DNA of 64,000 nt from positions 202,443-266,442 of the forward strand of contig JAAGOF010000329.1 in NCBI GenBank assembly GCA_010645155.1, in the 5' to 3' direction. The stretch is from Tigriopus japonicus. Taxonomy: Eukaryota; Arthropoda; Copepoda; Harpacticoida; Harpacticidae. Positions 1 through 12,400 of this stretch are shown here, piece by piece; position 1 is the stretch's first letter; each line of letters opens with the position of its first letter. Under the pieces are notes generated by a model. That model was not told where the DNA came from and did no database searches. It saw only the letters and a list, made by a program, of their open reading frames with translations. Both the position numbers and the translations under genes were made by a program.

Positions 1-3000
1 CCATCACTTTGTGAGACGATCGAGTACGTACCTTTGCAGATCGTACCACAACGACTACAACAGTCTCCGCCAGTGATGAGGACGGTGCATGCTGAGCTAC
101 TACTATTACTATGAGAGCTACTAGTGCTACACAGTAGACAGTCGGCTTGTCGGGAGCAAGACTAGGGGATCAGTTTTGTTGGATTTCACTGCTATTTTCA
201 AGACCAACCGACATTTGTGCTATCCAAAATACCTATGGTCCTGGAACAGGGACTTGCAAGAAAAAAGTGTGCATATTTGCATGGCCAAACGACACACCTC
301 AGTGAATATCTATCAACCTAGTGCCGAGGTTCTTCGAGGTTTGGATGATTCTTGGCATGTTCTGTGATGTGTGACATTGCTTGAATGTGATTTTCTAGAG
401 CAATTCCTCCTTTGTGCGGGTAAATTGTGGGATTCAAAGTGCACAGAATGATGGAACTTGGGAACTAGATAGTTCTTCTCTAGGGTAAGTTTTCCGATTT
501 TTAGTGAGATCTTGGGGAATCTTGCAAACAGCTCGAATAGTGCCCCAATTCTGTAAGAACAGTTCGCAAAAGAGTTTCCCTTCTCTTTGATGAGTGAGCA
601 ATTATGAGGAAATGAGTCGTGGAAATATCCATTTCTTTGAGTGCTCCTAAGCCATTGAAATAATCAAAATGGAACACCATCTTAAATATGCTCGTTTTCG
701 TCACTGTGCCATCAAAATTTCACATTTCTTTGCAATGATTAATTTTGACTATTTGTCTCTGATTTGTCAAGTACCTTCATCCTATCTGCTTCTAATTTTC
801 CAGATCAATCTAAGAATGAGGACCATCTTATCTGAAAACGTATCCGCCTCTACTTAAGATAGTTCCAACAAGATGGTTATCGTTACTAGGGTAAGACAAG
901 AGTCTTGAGCTATCATTTTTGTACAATGAGGCATTTTCAAACATGGGATTATTTCGCGATCATTTTTCTTAAATAAAATGCAAATAGCATAAATTGTGTG
1001 TCAAGGCGTAAAGCCGCATAATGTACCGTTCCATTTGATGCTCATTGGATGTCAAACGTGTTGGCGACTTCTAGCGAGAATTAATGAGATTGCTCCTCAA
1101 ACTTGAGAGGGTGGAAAATGCCCATGAAGGTATTAGTTGTGATGATAAGTTGACTTTGGGCGTAGGATTCAGCTTCTCATTGCCTCTGCAAAACTGAAAT
1201 CCAAGCGTGTTTTTGTGTGGGAGAGGCTATAGTTCTCATCCTTCTTGAAGTTCCTTAAGCCTCCCACTAAGTCCAATTTGGCTGAAATATGTTACATTTG
1301 CCAAACTGAGTTCGAATTGGGTTCATGGCTAAGCGAGACAAATAGACAATTCTCACGCATTGATTTATCTTGGGATGGAATACAAGTCATGGCTTCTGAG
1401 ATCTTGTCGAAACTGTCACATCTTAAGTAAGGGTATATATGTTTGATTGAAGTGGATACTTTCCCCCTACCCTAAAGAAGGCATTCTCTTTGTGTGCATT
1501 GCTCTCATTGTGAAGGGAATTGTTTCCATTTTCCCAAGTCTAAGTCAGCTGTTGAAAAGGGAAGCTAACACAAAAAGATGAATGAAAGACACTTCTCGAG
1601 TTGACAATTGCCAGTACTTTTGAACTGAGCAAAGCTTCGATGTTTAACAAGGCGCCCTAAAGACCAACCATGTCACGAAATGATATTTTCTCTTGTTTCG
1701 AAGAATTTTCCATGACCACCTGGAGGTTTTTCTGAAAGGTACGATGTCCTCTTCAAGATTGGCAGAGGCATCAAAGCATCACCAATCGTTGAGAAATTGG
1801 GAAGCTGCTTTGCATAATTGTGCTGAAATCACCTCGGAATCTTCTCGACAACAAAGGAAAAAGGAACCGTGAAATGAGGGAGAAAAATACATCACCGAGA
1901 AATCAGGCTTGTTCCCCCACTTTCTCCCAAAACCGAGTAATACGCCTCGTGTGGTGATGGATCAAGCCACTTCAAAACAAGCCGCATCATTTCGATATCG
2001 TGATGTCGAATATCCAAAAAGTGCTCTGAATACACTTCGATTCGAGCCTACGTTGATTGACCTTATTCAGACTTCGTAACACATTTTGTTTGAACCACAT
2101 TGCCCGAAGGAAATCCAGATGGGATTCAGATCGGGAATCCTCGTGGCCAAACAGAAAAAAGGAAGCAATGAGTCAGCTGAAAGCAAGGAAAAGCCATTTG
2201 TGTTCACGCATCAGATTTGAATGTCAAACAAGAACAACGCATACTTTTATGCTAGTTGTCTATCCAGACAATTGTTCTTCGTAAATTGGATTGGAAATGG
2301 CACCTCCCGCCAATAGACTTGGGAGGTACTTCTGTATGTTATTGTCGGTATTCTGAACCGCATTTTGAGGCGACTACATAATAATGAATTTGAAGTGCCA
2401 CTACTTGATGGTTGACTGGTTCACGTTGAGCGAGTGGGCCCTTAAATGAAAATACGGATTTAACCGGAAGTCCGGAGTGAGTACTATCAATGGATGGAAT
2501 CTAGCATCCCTCACACGGAATCTTTCTGTTTGACTTTGATTCCACGAGAGGAAATCAATTTGACGATGGCCAAGCACACACCAATACACCAGAAGTGCTC
2601 AAGCCAAATCCTTTTCATTCTTGATTTCTTTCGGAGGAGCTCGGAGGCTTTGAACAGCTTCGTTCGTTCAGCGATAGCAGATGTCAACAATCTAACTGTA
2701 CTAATACTACTTCTACAAGCACATGATTCAATATGGCGAGAAAATCAAGGTATGCACTCAAAGAGATACTAGTTGAGGTCAGCAAGACGAACTCCTTGGC
2801 TTTCATTTGAGGTCAGGGATAAGGGATATATATGTTCATTCTGATACAATAGCTAATGGACTTAATCAGGTGAACATAGAAGCCGTACAAAAGCAATAAA
2901 TAGAGTGGTGGCGATGGAAAGTTTGCTCTTGGGTTGAAAGAACAGTTTCATACATTTGATCAACTTGTGTTGGTGGAAAATGCATTTAGCGGCCTCACAA

Positions 3001-3473
3001 GAAGGATCCTTATCACTGTGTATGGTGATACAATGGTCAGGGCATCTTCATTCCCTAGTTGAGCCACTCAGAACAATTTGTTCAAAAGATATCTTTCAAA
3101 TTGCTTTCATGAAGAACACTCAACTTTACAGCCGCATTCCTTTAAATAATCTGCTTTCCCTAAAGTGAACGGGCATGATCCAAGCTCTCAAGGCTTGCAA
3201 ATTACATTACATTAACATGAACTCGTTATCGGAGTCATCAGTTTGGCCACCTTATCTCCCTTTATCTGAGCCTAGCAAACGTCATTTTTTCTGGCCAAGT
3301 GATTGAAGAATATTATCAGAACGACAAGAGGGATGGAACAGTTTTCCCGTTTCGAACTAGGTTTCTGATTCTCCCACAATCACACACGATCAGTTCAGTG
3401 CACACCACTTGGTTGAGATTGTTGGCTTTGGTCTTCTTCTCACCTTGGGAGACCGTTTAGCCAACCAATCAAG
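1..3473. other. Upstream/intergenic DNA with no recognisable gene
   Basis: About 3.5 kb precede the first coding exon of the myosin VIIa gene. All open frames here are shorter than about 95 codons, and none resembles a family I know or is flanked by convincing splice sites. The last part must contain the myosin promoter and 5' UTR. A separate 5' non-coding exon further upstream cannot be excluded. The sequence looks like ordinary unique DNA without obvious repeats. Confidence 0.6.
3390..3395 (+). promoter_or_regulatory. Candidate initiator (TCAGTT) for the myosin VIIa gene
   Basis: TCAGTT matches the arthropod initiator consensus TCAKTY and sits about 80 bp before the first ATG. A second TCAGTG overlaps it at 3395-3400. 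No matching downstream promoter element is seen at +28 and no TATA box at the right spacing. The motif is short and common, so this is only a candidate start of transcription. Confidence 0.25.
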
Positions 3474-6400
3474 ATGGGCAAAGACAATTCCGAGAAACAA
3501 GTGCTCATTGTCGTAAGTGCAAAAATGGAGGTCGTTTCTCTTGCTTGCAGATAACGGTTTAGGATGTTCATCTTTGACATTGAGTCCATTAAAATAAAAA
3601 TGGATGCCAATTAACCTGCTGATTTTTTTGCTTCAGGGTGACTACATTTGGATCGAGCCAGTGTCCAGGCGAGAGTTCGATGTGGCCATTGGAGCTCGAG
3701 TGATATCAGCGGAAGGCCGAAAAATTCAGGTAACATTGAGATCTTTAGAACTTTCGTTAGCTTCAATAAGTTTCCACGCAAACTAATGGGGGTTTTCAGG
3801 TGGTCGACGACGACGGGAACGAATTATGGCTGACTCCAGAGAGACGAATCAAGGCCATGCACCCAACCTCAGTGCAGGGGGTCGAGGATATGATCAGTTT
3901 GGGCGACCTTCACGAAGCTGGCATCCTGCGAAACTTGCTCATTCGCTACAACGAAAACCTCATCTACGTAAGTCACATCCCATTATTTCTCTTCTTGTTG
4001 AAGATTTCTGGAGCATTGTTCTTTTCTATTTACAGACATACACTGGCTCAATTTTGGTGGCCGTGAATCCTTACCAAATTTTACCTATCTACACCGCTGA
4101 GCAGATCAAATTGTACAAAGAGAAGAAAATTGGAGAGCTTCCTCCTCATATCTTTGCTATTGGGGATAACAGCTATTCATTGATGCGTCGGACGAAGCAA
4201 AACCAATGCATTGTCATTAGTGGCGAATCTGGAGCCGGGAAAACCGAGAGCACTAAGTTGATCCTTCAGTATTTAGCTGCAATTAGCGGGAAACATTCGT
4301 GGATCGAACAGCAGATCCTGGAGGCTAATCCAATTTTGGAGGCCTTTGGTAACGCCAAAACCATTCGCAATGACAATTCGTCTCGATTTGGCAAATATAT
4401 TGACATCATCTTCAATCGGAATGGAGTCATAGAAGGGGCCAAAATAGAGCAATATCTCTTGGAAAAGTCCAGGATTGTCAATCAAATGCCCGAGGAGAGG
4501 AACTACCACATTTTCTATTGCATGTTGGCTGGTCTTTCCAAGGAACACAAGGCCAAACTGGAGCTCAAAGATGCATCTCACTATAAGTATTTGACGGGAG
4601 TGAGTACATAGTTCCAATCAAGGTGACATTAAGTCATTCCTTGCATGACTTGAACACTTACATAACGCCTCTTTTTTCATGAAAAAGATATCATTAGATT
4701 AAACCCCTTCTCATAACTTTGGAGGATTAGCGTTGAAGAGTGGGATATTAAAATTTGTTCCATCTCTAGGGTGGAAGTACCGTGTGCGATGGTCGAGATG
4801 ACGCAGCCGAATTTGCCGACATTCGATCCGCAATGAAGGTTCTGATGATGACCGATCAAGAGATCTGGGACATTCTCAAGATCCTGGCAGCCTTATTGCA
4901 CATGGGCAATATCAAGTACAAGGGCAAAGTCGTGGACAACCTTGACGCTACTGATATTCCGGATCAATCCAATGTGGAACGAGTGGCTGCCATTTTGGGT
5001 CTTGACAAGCAAGCCCTTATTGATGCCTTGACTTCGCGAACCATCTTTGCTCAAGGCGAAACCGTGGTTTCCACCTTGAATATGTATCAATCCAAAGACG
5101 TTCGAGACGCATTTTCCAAGGGGATTTACGGTCGACTCTTTATTCACATCGTGAGAAAAATCAATACTGCAGTGTTCAAGCCAGATTTGAAGGATTCCAA
5201 TGAACGGTGCAGTATTGGGGTGCTCGATATCTTTGGATTCGAAAACTTTGAGTCGAACTCGTTTGAGCAGTTTTGCATCAATTTTGCAAATGAGAACCTC
5301 CAGCAATTCTTTGTTCAACACATTTTCAAGCTAGAGCAAGAAGAATACAACTTGGAGGCCATCAATTGGCATCACATTGAGTTTGTGGATAATCAAGAAG
5401 CCTTGGACTTGATTGCAATTCGACCTTTGAACTTGATGGCTCTCATTGACGAGGAGAGCAAATTTCCTAAGGTATGTCAAATGCGCCCAGATTGCTTTTT
5501 GCTCAAAGGTAGCTTTACGTCTTTTGTTCGTAGGGAAGCGATCAAACTCTTTTGAACAAACTTCATCAACGCCACGGAACAAATCGAAACTACTTGAAGC
5601 CCAAATCCGACATCAACACTTCATTTGGCCTAAACCATTTCGCTGGAGTGGTGTTCTACGATACCAGAAGTTTCCTCGACAAGAACAGAGACACATTCAG
5701 TGCTGATCTCCTCCAATTGATCCATGTGTCCAAAAATCGATTCTTGCAACAAATCTTTGCCGGCGATTTGAGCATGGGATCCGAAACGAGGAAGCGAGCA
5801 CCAACTTTATCGTCACAGTTCAAGAAGAGCTTGGAAATGCTCATGCATACCTTGGGTCAATGTAACCCTTTCTTCGTCCGATGTGTCAAGCCAAACGAAT
5901 TCAAAAAACCTATGGTAGGAGTTTGAACCATGTGAAGTGGAACATCTTTTGGATCATTTGTTCTATTTGTTTTCAGATGTTTGATCGAGAGTTGTGTTGT
6001 CGACAATTGAGATATTCTGGCATGATGGAAACTATTCGCATCCGTCGAGCTGGTTATCCTATTCGACATACCTTCAACGAGTTCGTGGATCGATATCGAT
6101 TCTTGATAACAGGTTGCCCTCCAGCTCATAAATTGGTGAGTTGCCTCTAATCCTTCATAAAATCACGACACGCTTTTTTTGAAAAAAAAGTGTAAATTAA
6201 ACTTACATAACATCACGTAACCGTAATCATGTTGGATTTCCTTTCTCACAGAGAGATTGTCAAGGGGCCACGTCAAAAATTTGCCAGGCCGTTCTGGGAA
6301 AAGCCGATTATCAATTGGGACGGACGAAGGTGTTTCTAAAAGATGCACAAGATCTGTTCCTGGAACAAGAGCGAGATCGCGTGCTCACACGCAAGATCCT

Positions 6401-9400
6401 TGTCCTTCAGCGTTGCATTCGAGGTTGGTATCATCGACGACGATTTTTAAAGATGCGAGCAGCGGCTGTGGTCATTCAAAAGAACTTCCGAGCTTACAAT
6501 GGGAAGAAAAAGTATCATCAAATGAGGACAGGATACATGAGGCTTCAAGCCTTGATCCGATCCAGGGTCTTGTCTCACAAGTTCAAACATCTGCGAGGAC
6601 ATATCGTCCAATTGCAAGCTAGATGTCGTGGGTATGTGGTCCGCAAGAACTTTGAGCGAAAAATGTGGGCTGTGATCAAAATCCAGAGTCATGTGCGCAA
6701 GATGATTGCTCAAAAACAGTTCCGGAAACTTCGGGTAAGGCTTTTTTGTAAATGATCCGTACAATGATATAGACACTGTACAAAGCTTAATTTTTGCTCA
6801 GGTCGAATTTCGAGCACGCAAGGCCAAGGAACAAGAGGCTCGTGAGTTGGAAAAGAAATATGGAAAGAAGAAGGCCATTGAAATTGCCGAAAAGCACTTC
6901 CAAGAAACCATTGATGACATCAATCGACGTGAGCATGAGGAAGAACGCTTCAAAGTGGAGATGATGAGGGTGAACCGCGAGAAAATGAGGTCCGCAGAAA
7001 TGAGAGCGGATCAACCTATTGACGATTCTGCCGTCGTTGATGACATGTTCGGTTTCCTTGAGGATCAAAAGGATTCAGTGAGCGAATCACAAGCTCCAAG
7101 TGCTTTCCGAGATCTACCAGCTCCAAAGGTGAGTTTCCATACTTCAAAAATATCGAGAGTTTCTACTAATGTATAGGATTTATTACAGAGCATCCAGAAC
7201 AGTGATATTATCATGGGTGTGCCAGTCACTCCAGAAGATCATGAGGATCTTTCTGAGTACAAGTTCCAAAAGTTCGCAGCTACCTACTTTCAAGGGGCAT
7301 ACTCGCATCAATATGCCAAAAAGCCGTTGAAACACTCACTCCTTCCACTTCAAACTCAAGGAGATCAATTGGTAAACTCTCATTTTACTTCATCCCAAAC
7401 AAAAACCCAACAACATTCTTTTTCCGTAGGCTGCTTTGGCCCTTTGGATCACGATTTTGAGATTCATGGGCGACCTTCCAGAGCCGAGATATCACACAAT
7501 GGAAAGTGATAACACCTCGGTCATGACCAAAGTCACTGCCACTCTCGGCAGAAACTTCATCAAAAGTAAGGAGTTCCAAGAGGCCCAATTAATGGGTATG
7601 GACCCTCAAAATGGCACCTTGAACGGTGATACCGCTGCCGTGACCAAAGAGAAGCAACGATCCATTCGGTAAACAATCATTAGATTCTCCCACATAATGC
7701 AAGTATAAAAAATGTTTTGAACTGTTTCCAGTCACAAACTTGTGTCCTTGACTCTGAAGAGGAAAAACAAAATGGGCGATGAAATCAAACGGAAGCTCCA
7801 AGAAGAGGAATACACTGCGGATTCGTATAATTCGTGGTTGGACTCCAGACCTACTTCCAATCTGGAGAAGCTTCATTTCATCATTGGCCACGGAATTTTG
7901 CGAGCCGAACTTAGAGATGAGGTCTATTGCCAGATTTGCAAGCAGCTCACGAGCAATCCCTCCAAATCATCCCATGCCCGTGGATGGATCCTATTGTCTC
8001 TTTGTGTGGGATGTTTTGCCCCATCAGACAACTTTGTAAAACATCTCCGATCGTTTATCCGAGATGGACCGCCTGGTTATGCGCCATATTGCGAGGAACG
8101 ACTAAAGCGAACCTTCAATAACGGAACCCGAAATCAACCACCATCTTGGTTGGAGCTCCAGGCACGATTTGAACTGATCTTTGTGTTTGGCAACCTGTTT
8201 TAAACAACTGACTAATTTTTCCACAGGCCACCAAATCCAAGAAACCGCTCATGCTTCCAATCACGTTCATGGACGGAACCACAAAAACTTTGCTAGCAGA
8301 TTCGGCCACAACAGCCAGAGAACTGTGCAATCAATTGAGTGACAAAATCGGACTCAAGGACCAGTTTGGTTTCTCTCTTTACATCGCATTATTCGACAAG
8401 GTACAATTTATCATCAAAAGAGTCACAAATTTTTAGTCAAAAAAAGGCTTATGATAAAAAGGGTGGCAAGCTTAAAAACGTAATTTGCCTATGTTAGTTC
8501 TCTTTTTGTTACGCTTTCGTTTTTATAACACAAATATGAACATCATATCCAACAAAGATCAAATTTCAAACCTGAGAGCGAAAATGAAACAATATTTTCT
8601 CGAAAAAAAACATGACCAAAATTTGTAATCTTAAAACTCCAAGAAAAAATCAACCTTTCAAGCATCTTTATTTGCCATATCTGAGGCAGTTAAAAAAAAC
8701 TTGGCTGGGCCCCTACAAATTAGTCATGATATCCGAAGGGGAGAATTTGCACAAAATAATTTTGTATCTCTATTAGGTGTCCTCTTTGGGAAGTGGAGGC
8801 GACCATGTAATGGATGCCATTTCTCAATGCGAACAATACGCCAAAGAACAGGGAGCTCAAGAGCGAAACGCCCCTTGGCGACTGTTCTTCCGCAAAGAGA
8901 TCTTTTCACCTTGGCATGATCCAACAGAGGACCAAGTGGCCACCAACCTCATTTACCAGCAGAATGTGCGAGGAGTCAAATTTGGGGAATATCGCTGTGA
9001 AAAGGAAGAAGACTTGGCCATGATCGCCGCTCAACAATATTATATCGAATATGGGACAGATTTGAACACGGAGCGTCTTTTTAGCCTTCTTCCCAATTAC
9101 ATTCCCGACTATTGTCTACAAAGGGATAATGCCATGGAAACATGGCACCAACTCATCATTCAAGCTTACAAGAAGGTATGGTTCAACGATGAAATTTACC
9201 TTTCGCCCTTTCCAAATGGGTGTCTAGCCTTCAAATGAACTATTAGAAATTCAGAAATAATGTTACACTGATATATTTCTCTCTATTTTAGAGTTACTAC
9301 ATCAAAGACAAAGTGCCAGTTTTAAAAGTGAAAGAGGATGTGGTCAGCTACGCCAAATATAAGTGGCCTTTGCTATTCTCGAGATTTTATGAGGCCTTCC

Positions 9401-12400
9401 GTTACTCAGGTGAGCTTCCTTACTAAAACAGATCGAACTCGACACAAAGAAAATGACATTCAAATGATGGCTTCAAGCTTAACCAGATAAGGAATAACCA
9501 GAAATGCGTTCCTTTTTGAGTTTCTCGAGACCGCAAAGTGTGACAAATTTTATTATTGGCCATTCATGCAAATCGAAACGAGCTCAGGCGAGTCGATTTG
9601 TTGCCTACAAAGAAGTCGAGTTTCTCGAGCAAAGCTGTGAACTGTCATTGTAAATCAAGCCCTTAACCACTGACCGAGTTTACTTAATCTATGTAGGTTA
9701 GATTTTCATTTTATCACGACAAATGTAGGCTTTGAGAACGTGGAAATGCACGAACAAGAAACTAATCTCAATCGGAAACCGGCTGAGATACTTAAAGACT
9801 TGATTTGTATTTTGGTATGTTTTCTTCTAGGACCGAATTTGCCCAAGAACGACGTGATTATCGCGGTGAATTGGACGGGTGTGTATGTTGTGGATGACCA
9901 AGAGCAAGTTCTACTGGAGCTCTCATTCCCAGAGATCACAAGTGTCTCCAGTCAAAAGTAAGTCGAGTTAAAGCTTCTCAAAGTAAAACCTTAACTAATG
10001 TCACGAAATCACGCATTTCAAATGCATTGGTTAAGACAAGTAATCGCTCAACTCATTACATTTTGATTTGAGATAAACACTAGTTTCCATGTCTTGACCC
10101 TCTAAAATCCGGCGTTACACATTTGTAGCATTGATTTTTAAGGTGTTGGGTCGAAATAAGGTAGCTGAACTTTTTATTGCTGACCAGTTTTGCACACAGA
10201 CCACTTACCTAGAGTCTTATGAACCACCTTGAAAAAAGAATGTAATGTAAAATGACAGGAACTATACACGTATCCTAAACTAAGCCGGTCAAAGAGGGTT
10301 GCCTTAGGTTATCACATTTTGCCACTTCAGGTCTGAATAATTAGTTTTTAAATATATTCATGGTCCTCGGTCCCAGTTTAAAGAGTTCAAGTACAAAATT
10401 GAGACTGAATCATAATGGCATTTAATTGTTAGTGACTCATTGATCAAACTACTAAAATTTCATGGCACAATGAGTTGACCGTCCACAAGATAGGGCTGCT
10501 TCCATGTTTTCTTAACAATTCAAAGGGTCTACAAGACAACCTCGCTACTCATTACATACAGTTATGAAGATTGTGCCCAAATTACCAAGTAGTACGTAAA
10601 TGGCCATCACGTAAATATTTGTAAAAAAAATATGCAAGGAAAAGAAAAGTTCAAGTATCTAAAAACGCAACAGGATTTGATTTTGCTGACCATTTTACGG
10701 CAACAGCAAAGCAAGGTCTACTTGCTCGAACCATAAGTCGAAGTCCCAGTCTGTAGGTAGTTTAATGGACACACTACGGGCCGCTGCGGCTAGAGGAGCC
10801 AAAGTCAAGGCAGCCGTCATTTCCTCCATTGGCAGGGCCGCAATAATTGATTACTGGTCGAACTCAGAATACTGCCATGGGCGGAAGAAGTATGGCCCCT
10901 GAATGTCTTCTGATCTGGGAGATGAGTCATATCGTCATAGATATGGACAAAATATTGACAGGAAAAGCATAGAATATCTGAACTGAACTCAAACTTAACT
11001 TAACCTAACCTAACTTAGCCTAACTTAACCTAAACATACCTAGAAATAAAGAAAAACAACTTGCATTTACTGAAAAAACGTTTGAAACAAAAACCCTCAC
11101 GGAGGCGCGAACCCTAACTCACAGAACGGAGAGCTGGAGTGCTTGTTCTGCGTCACCACCATTCGGCGACAGGGAGAATGGTATTTTCGGCCTATGTAAT
11201 GCTGCAGATGAGTCTTCTCCCAGATCGGAAGATAGTTAGGGCCGATAAGTCCAGGCTTGCCAGGATCTAGGGAAGCCTCTCGGCCACTTATGCTTTGAAA
11301 TTCGGCCACTTTCGGCCATAAAATGAATTCAATTTGTTACTGAAAATGGCGTTTTCGCCTAAAATTAAAATCGATCTGTCAAATTTTGTTTTAGTTATGT
11401 TTCAAATCTAGAGAAATAAGAGGATTTATTTATCAAATTCTTCACTGTGTGCGTTTGATTGGTCCATTTTTGATAAGTTTAGCAATGATTGATGATTTGA
11501 GTCTTCAGAAAGAAGGTCTAAAATAAAAAACGGAAGTCACATCAACCTAAAATTTCTACTAAGGGTGTTTCTTATTCAAAAATTGACCATTTTATCAGGG
11601 TCTGCAAGTGCTCATTTTTTGGACACAAACTAGATGTTTCAAGTCTATGTATACCTAGATGTCTATGCTCTGGTAAGTAAAACATGGCACGTTCAAATAT
11701 AATAAGATTTCAGACCAATGCAGGCTTCATTTTACAAAAATCATAAACATTTCGATTGTGTTTTTGCTATTTTCGGCCACTTTTGGATATGGCCGAGGAA
11801 ATAATTTTTTTCTTGGCCACCAGATCTCAAATTCGGCCACTTTCGGCCACTTCTAAAAGTGGCCGAGAGATTTTTTTATTCTTTCGGCCACCGGGTTTTA
11901 AATTCGGCCACTTTTGGCAAAAGTCCCCGAGGATTCGGCCACCTGGCAACCCTGGTTCAGTCTTGTTCAGCGCTCAGTGTGACCAATAAATACAATAAAT
12001 ACATACATGACTACAACGCCATTAAGGACGATGCCTGCTGCCATTTCTTGTGAAAAGGATTAAGTAGCGGTGAGAGCAGAAAACATTGGAAGTACACACC
12101 AATTACTACTTAAATGTTTTCTTTTTCCATTAATTTTCTCATTGCATTTCAAAATTTGACGAGCGAATTATTTACTCTTGATAAATTGTTGCAAATTCGC
12201 AAATCCAATTTGTCCCTGCCTTTTGGGAAGAAATCCCGTATACACACACTTCTGACGAAAGCTCTGAAATTTAACAGCACTGCTTTCCATGTTAGGATGC
12301 TGTGTTAGGATGCTATCAGTGTGACTATGATTTGTTTTGATTATTCAAAATGTGTCATTTTGCGCATTTTTTTCGAAAATTCAAACGTCCTTCGTCTATG

